This document shows, piece after piece, positions 56,201-64,000 of a stretch of DNA of 64,000 nucleotides; the first letter of the stretch is position 1; each line of letters starts with the position of its first letter. The DNA comes from Empedobacter falsenii. GTDB taxonomy: Bacteria > Bacteroidota > Bacteroidia > Flavobacteriales > Weeksellaceae. Where the stretch lies: contig NZ_CP040908.1 in NCBI RefSeq assembly GCF_013488205.1, forward strand, positions 2,854,001 to 2,918,000. Reading direction: 5' to 3'. The translations under genes and the position numbers were made by a program. The notes under the pieces are model-generated. The model did no database searches, was not told the DNA's origin, and saw nothing but the letters and a program-made list of their open reading frames with translations.

Positions 56201-56664
56201 GCATCCGATTTTCCTCCATTTACTTTGTCAACAATAATTAATTTCTTGAAAACAGGATTTATACTTTTATAAATCGCATTAATTGGTTTCGTTTCTATAT
56301 TTCCTTCAACGAAATAATCAATTTTAATCAAATCATACGCTTCTATTAATCGTTGCAACGAATCATCTTTGGAACCATCATTTACAATAATAATTTCGAG
56401 TTGATTGTAATACAACGACAACAAAGAACGCACGTTCTCCACAATCGTTGCACCTTCATTATAAGCGGGCGCAATAAGGCTAAAAGTTGGCGCATTGGGC
56501 GATGTTGCAATAAGCGAATAATCTGTAAAACTGTTTTTTCGGATATAAGATTTTATCGCTCCTTTTGCGTAAAAACCTATCCATCCATACACTAAAATTA
56601 ATAGGACTGAGTAAAAAAGGAAGCCGTAAATAAAAAAATCGAAAGCCGTTTCTAGCCAATTCAT
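53236..56664 (-). CDS. Fusion: processive GT2 polysaccharide synthase plus LtaS/BcsG-like phosphotransferase
   Basis: 1142 residues. N-terminal TM (11-35), then a GT2 domain with D96 (NDG), D172-x-D174, GED (281) and Q323-R-N-R-W327, the processive-synthase signature set. Membrane segments at about 360-412 and 430-450 complete a PgaC/BcsA-like synthase. A second membrane block (about 495-665) leads to a periplasmic sulfatase-fold domain: metal Glu755 in NVIEGLG, nucleophile Thr795 in TGRTYG, His914 in THSPF, Asp986-His987 in GDHRM. These are the LtaS/BcsG-type residues that transfer phosphoglycerol or phosphoethanolamine. One chain would make and decorate a polymer. Both halves look intact. 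Confidence 0.87.
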   Translation of the reverse strand: MNWLETAFDFFIYGFLFYSVLLILVYGWIGFYAKGAIKSYIRKNSFTDYSLIATSPNAPTFSLIAPAYNEGATIVENVRSLLSLYYNQLEIIIVNDGSKDDSLQRLIEAYDLIKIDYFVEGNIETKPINAIYKSINPVFKKLIIVDKVNGGKSDALNVGINIATNDYIVCIDVDCILEQDAILKLAKPFMDEAKAKVIACGGVIRLANNCTIVDGKIVDVNLPKTRLGRAQALEYIRAFLLGRMAWSRANGLMLISGAFGAFDREIVLQCGGYDHNTVGEDMELVVRMRRYMHEQKLAYKVVNIPDPLCWTEVPESKEILTKQRNRWMRGTIETLWKHRILFFNPKYGKLGMMSYPYWFFFEFLGPIIEYIGWIIFVVLFFLGFINWHIFFPLMAFVLLYGILYSIYAILIDLMTYNVYHKKGDIPKLFFTAFIEPFTFHPFVVMAGVKGVKDFFLKNNSWGEMTRQGFGGNQSKELSIWQKLKLGFINLIQQTTFISLVYLLLFGLSTILEFYLYQENLTTTSNQTLFFDLFVHNIVFALDSIFVVSFIYFLLQFYSISWAKKWIVFAYSFLIISNVLLIKYFQTTLNLLGSDLFSYTFEELKLIIGASGVVNITNILLSIVAIAILTTIFIYSYRLKINQKFLQFPLIVLSFLSFIIPINLYLKSTQNDEFSSNLILSKSSYFFSNSFEQYAEDKLSEIDFLNSNSSSNKEDNRHYFDKTNYPFLYQDENKNFFADQFNLTTEKPNVVFNVIEGLGRAFSNEVAYLGSFTPYIDQLSKKSLYWENGLSTTGRTYGVLPGLTGSLPFAENGFMEQKNLPQHFNLYNLLKSNGYKTGYFYGGDADFDFMSKYLNYSGVETIIDENDYENNYAKIPSNNGFSWGFDDHSVFKKYLVTQKENNQPYFNVLMTLATHSPFLINNVEKYNKQFETLIKSRNYDASTLTTVKKYKQQLVTFLSVDEAVKNFFEAYQKRSDFNQTIFVITGDHRMPEVPMETKIDRFHVPIIVYSPLLKTPKKMSNIVTHFDVAPTFVTYFRDSYQMKLPNYVTWMGQNLENGKANYRKQGVPLMQNKNILDDYVFQNYHLSGGKLYRIEKNLTEDVEQNSKMETELKNRLKSFKTKNHSLKNTQKMVPDSIFNHYIN

Positions 56665-56666
56665 GA

Positions 56667-57731
56667 TTAGTTTTCTTGGATAATTTGATTAATAATTTGT
56701 TTTAATTCAGGAGAGTTTGATTGATGTGCAAGTTTTTGTAAATCGGTTTTTGAACAACAATTATTTAACGCTTTTACACTTGCTTTTTTGATAGAAAATG
56801 AAGGATTTTCCTTTGCTTGAGTTTCTAAAAATGTGTTGTTTTCTGGATTAGAAATTTTATCTAAGGCTTTTAAAATTTGAATTTGAAACTTTTCGTTACA
56901 CGTTTGATATTGTTCAATCAATAGCTTTGAAGTTGAATCATCTTCGATTCTGACTAATGTTTTAATCGTTTCTTCCACAACTTTTTCATCAGAAACATGC
57001 AAATTATCTGCGACCAAATCGTGCATTTGCAACAATTGAAACTTGCGAATTAATTTCATAGCAAGAATTTTTACACTTTGATTAGGTGATTTTAACCAAC
57101 TCGAAATTATGATATCAACCTCATCATTATTCGGTAAAATTGTAATTGCATCCAACAACTTCAATTGCTGCCAATCCGTCAATTGCTCCTGTAAATTGTC
57201 TAAAAAAAATAATCCTTCGAAACCCGAAAATTTTGCTAAACCATATTGCGCTTCAGATCGAACTAAATCATTTTTATGTTGTAACATACTTTTGATTTTC
57301 GGTAAAGTTTCAACATGATTCATCGCCGTAACTTCCTGTATTGCTTCTGCAATTTCATGATTTTTTTGACTATTTAATTTCTGTAAGGATATTTTTTTTA
57401 ATTGATAATGGTCAAATAAATTTTGAATACTTTCTTTTGAATTTCCAGAAAAATTTTGTTCCGCTTTTAGTAATTTTTTGATAAAATAATGTTTGAATGA
57501 ACTTGATTTCAAATAATCCGTAAAATCAGTATTCGAATTGGATTGATCATCCAAAATTGTTTCATAAATTTCTTGATCAATAATAGCATTCCACTTATTT
57601 TTCTTTGTAATGATTTTATATTCAATTATACTTGTCAATAACGTATAAATAATTGTCAAAAAAAGTAAAATAAGTAGAACGTAGATTCCTACGATTAACT
57701 CGGTATAGGTTATAATTTGTAGGATAATCAT
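56667..57731 (-). CDS. Membrane-anchored HEAT-repeat protein
   Basis: 354 residues. One N-terminal membrane segment (LIVGIYVLLILLFLTIIYTL, about 12-33), then a cytosolic region of HEAT repeats: VTAMNHVETLPKIKSMLQ, EAQYGLAKFSGFEGLFFL, VVEETIKTLVRIEDDSTS and SIKKASVKALNN. Likely a protein-interaction scaffold. It is 2 nt upstream of the synthase gene and 4 nt after the response regulator, so it probably links signalling with the synthase. Confidence 0.85.
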   Translation of the reverse strand: MIILQIITYTELIVGIYVLLILLFLTIIYTLLTSIIEYKIITKKNKWNAIIDQEIYETILDDQSNSNTDFTDYLKSSSFKHYFIKKLLKAEQNFSGNSKESIQNLFDHYQLKKISLQKLNSQKNHEIAEAIQEVTAMNHVETLPKIKSMLQHKNDLVRSEAQYGLAKFSGFEGLFFLDNLQEQLTDWQQLKLLDAITILPNNDEVDIIISSWLKSPNQSVKILAMKLIRKFQLLQMHDLVADNLHVSDEKVVEETIKTLVRIEDDSTSKLLIEQYQTCNEKFQIQILKALDKISNPENNTFLETQAKENPSFSIKKASVKALNNCCSKTDLQKLAHQSNSPELKQIINQIIQEN

Positions 57732-57735
57732 GCTT

Positions 57736-58092
57736 TTATTTTAGTAATTTCTTCACGCGAACAGACAATTCAATAGGACTAAATGGTTTCACCATAAAAT
57801 CATTTGCCCCCAAATTAAATGCTTCCACTACCACATCTTCTTGCCCTAAAGAAGACAAAATAATCATTGGTGTTTCGGAATTCTTACTTTTTCTAACAGC
57901 ACTAATAATCTCCAAACCAGACGCAAAAGGCATCATAATATCGGTAATAATCAAATCAATATCTTCAGTCTCAATCTTACTGATTGCTTCTTTTCCATTT
58001 CGTGTTAAAACAACTTTGTAACCTTCTTTTTTCAGTTTGTGCTCAATTGTTTTTAAAATCAATTCATCGTCTTCGGCAATTAAAATCTGCAT
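57736..58092 (-). CDS. CheY-like single-domain response regulator
   Basis: 118 residues, receiver only. AEDDELI gives the acidic pocket, D51 in LIITDIMMP the phosphoacceptor, and MVKPFSPIEL the conserved Lys. No output domain, so it should act through protein contacts, probably with the HEAT protein or the synthase. It is 11 nt downstream of the hybrid kinase. Confidence 0.93.
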   Translation of the reverse strand: MQILIAEDDELILKTIEHKLKKEGYKVVLTRNGKEAISKIETEDIDLIITDIMMPFASGLEIISAVRKSKNSETPMIILSSLGQEDVVVEAFNLGANDFMVKPFSPIELSVRVKKLLK

Positions 58093-58103
58093 AATATTGG
58101 TTT

Positions 58104-58801
58104 TTAAATATTTTTTAAATAGTTAATAACTAATTCTATTTCGGTTTTTACTTTAATAATCAGCTGGTTTTCTTGTAGGTAATTGATTGAAGTTGATTTT
58201 TCTATTTGTTCGGTTAAATCAGCCAAAATTGTTAGTCCAGCAGTTTTTGCTGTTCCTTTTACTTTATGACCTAATTGATTTAATCCTTCTAAATTTTGTT
58301 TGTTGGAATAAGTTTCAAATTCTAGGATAGATTTTTCTAACTCATTAATAATTATTTCTATAAATGTTTTTCTAAACGATTCGTCTTCTTTCGTATAATT
58401 ATTTATCATCGAAAGATCAAGGTGATTTCCAAAATCATTGGTTTCAATCTTTTCATATTGAGAAAAGTCTAACCATTTTTCTAGGACATCAAAAATATCT
58501 TTTTCTCGAATTGGTTTTGCTAAGAAGTCATTCAATCCTGCATCAAGACATTTTTCTTTTTCGCCTTTTACATTTCCCGCTGTCACTGCTATAATCGGAG
58601 TTTCTTGAAAATTGTTTAATAAACGAATAACCTTAGTTGCTTCAATACCATTCATTTCTGGCATTTGAATATCCATCAAGATTAAATCGACTTTATTTTC
58701 TTGACAAATCGACACTGCTTCCACACCATTTGCAGCTGTATATAAAATAGAATTTGGCGCAATATTTTTTATAATCTGCTGATTTAAAGCCATATTAACT
58801 A
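58104..58801 (-). pseudogene. C-terminal part (REC2 and Hpt) of the hybrid histidine kinase, cut off by an IS
   Basis: From the ATG at 58793 it reads 229 residues: the later part of a receiver domain (phosphoacceptor D41 in LILMDIQMPEMNG) and an Hpt domain with H176 in LGHKVKGTAKTAG. The receiver lacks its first strand and acidic pocket, which lie in the other fragment beyond the insertion. Frame is continuous with that fragment if the IS is removed. A small translated piece from the ATG is possible but a functional receiver is not. Confidence 0.9.
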
Positions 58802-58857
58802 GTCTCTCCTTAAACTACTTATAATTTACTGATTATTAGTATTTTGGGTTTAAAAAG

Positions 58858-58889
58858 TTTGTTTTTTATTGCAAGAATTTGTATCTTAG
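58858..58889 (+). promoter_or_regulatory. Transposase promoter
   Basis: TTTG (58858-58861), 20-nt spacer, TATCTTAG (58882-58889), followed 20 nt later by the transposase ATG. A host-type Bacteroidota promoter inside the IS. Confidence 0.6.
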
Positions 58890-58897
58890 AGCTTTAA

Positions 58898-63496
<4,599 letters not shown>

Positions 63497-63641
63497 TTAA
63501 ATAATAGCTATTTTAAAGGAAAGTAGAGGTGGTTAAAGATATTACATAAATCCAAATATTCGAAATCAATTATTTCTAAAAATCAAACCAACCTTTTTAT
63601 TCATAAAATCATCTCTATTATAAATCTAAACTTTAAAAAAT

Positions 63642-64000
63642 ATGAAAATCACAATCTCAACCCCATGCAAAGAAAAATTACGAGATGATAATTTTTGCGC
63701 AAAATGTCAACATAAAATTACTGACTTTTCTAACTTGACAAATGACGAAATTTCGAATGAATTTCAGAAAAAAAATGTTCATTGTGGTATTTTTCATCCA
63801 AGCCAATTAGGTCAAAATCTTTTCAAGAAAACGATTTCTAATGTTATGATTTTTTCTGCTTTAGGATTAATGAGTACTTCATCAAAAGCTCAAAAACATA
63901 ATATAGCTTGTCATGATAATCCATTCCCAATCAATAATTCTATAGAAAATGAATCGATTGAATTTAAAATAATTGTTGCAAAAAGTTCTAATTCTAGAAT
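63642..64000 (+). CDS. Start of a gene with N-terminal Cys motif, runs off window
   Basis: From ATG 63642 about 119 residues are visible. Opens KITISTPCKEKL and FCAKCQHKITDFSNLTNDE, a Cys pattern common at the N-terminus of Bacteroidota carboxypeptidase-like or TonB-linked surface proteins. A hydrophobic segment (NVMIFSALGLMSTSSKAQ, near residue 70) follows. The C-terminal domains, and hence its role, are outside the window. Confidence 0.7.
   Translation, partial: MKITISTPCKEKLRDDNFCAKCQHKITDFSNLTNDEISNEFQKKNVHCGIFHPSQLGQNLFKKTISNVMIFSALGLMSTSSKAQKHNIACHDNPFPINNSIENESIEFKIIVAKSSNSR

Overview
The window is an AT-rich, gene-dense bacterial chromosome segment, and several independent features point to the phylum Bacteroidota, class Flavobacteriia. 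Promoter-like sites follow the TTTG / TAnnTTTG pattern. There is a TamL lipoprotein of the BamA/TamA type, a secreted metalloprotease with a C-terminal type IX secretion sorting domain, an HU-related protein, a split transketolase, and an AccD without its zinc ribbon. A Weeksellaceae-like organism (Empedobacter-like) is my inference; no 16S or other species marker is present.

Layout. 1-4.5 kb: 3' part of ftsH, a LUD-domain gene, then cdsA and psd (phospholipid synthesis) and a small His-rich lipoprotein. 4.5-14 kb: glycosyltransferase and recR, a sodium/solute symporter, proC, and the two transketolase subunits separated by two related secreted proteins; then a PAS-LuxR regulator. 14-24 kb: rnpB (RNase P RNA), clpC, an NRDE protein, a DinB/ATP-grasp pair, a rhomboid protease, a type IX secreted metalloprotease, ybaB and obg. 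24-34.6 kb: pyrD, adk, hpt, hemN, kdsA, a short run of surface-glycan genes, ftsE and rpmH. 35-46 kb: gyrA, surE, a tail-specific protease, an ABC permease, a repeat-rich island with a GxxExxY gene, an HU-like gene and a serine hydrolase. 46-51.5 kb: an rRNA/tRNA methyltransferase divergent from tamL, then fbaA and accD. 51.5-52 kb: a four-gene tRNA operon (Gly-GCC, Leu-UAA, Gly-UCC, Leu-UAA).

52-63.5 kb is the most unusual part. A tightly spaced minus-strand operon reads: hybrid histidine kinase (GAF, four PAS, HisKA, HATPase, REC, REC, Hpt), CheY-like response regulator, membrane-anchored HEAT-repeat protein, and a 1142-residue fusion of a processive GT2 polysaccharide synthase with an LtaS/BcsG-like phospho-transferase domain. 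Tail to tail with it lies a TPR plus beta-barrel outer membrane protein (YaiO type). This looks like a compact synthase/decoration/export system for a surface polysaccharide under two-component control. A 1463-bp insertion sequence with a complete transposase is inserted inside the second receiver domain of the kinase. Removing the element and one copy of the 6-bp direct repeat restores an uninterrupted 1307-residue reading frame, so the insertion looks recent.

The last 360 bases begin a gene with the N-terminal Cys-rich 'FCAKC...DFS' region seen in many Bacteroidota surface proteins; it runs off the window.
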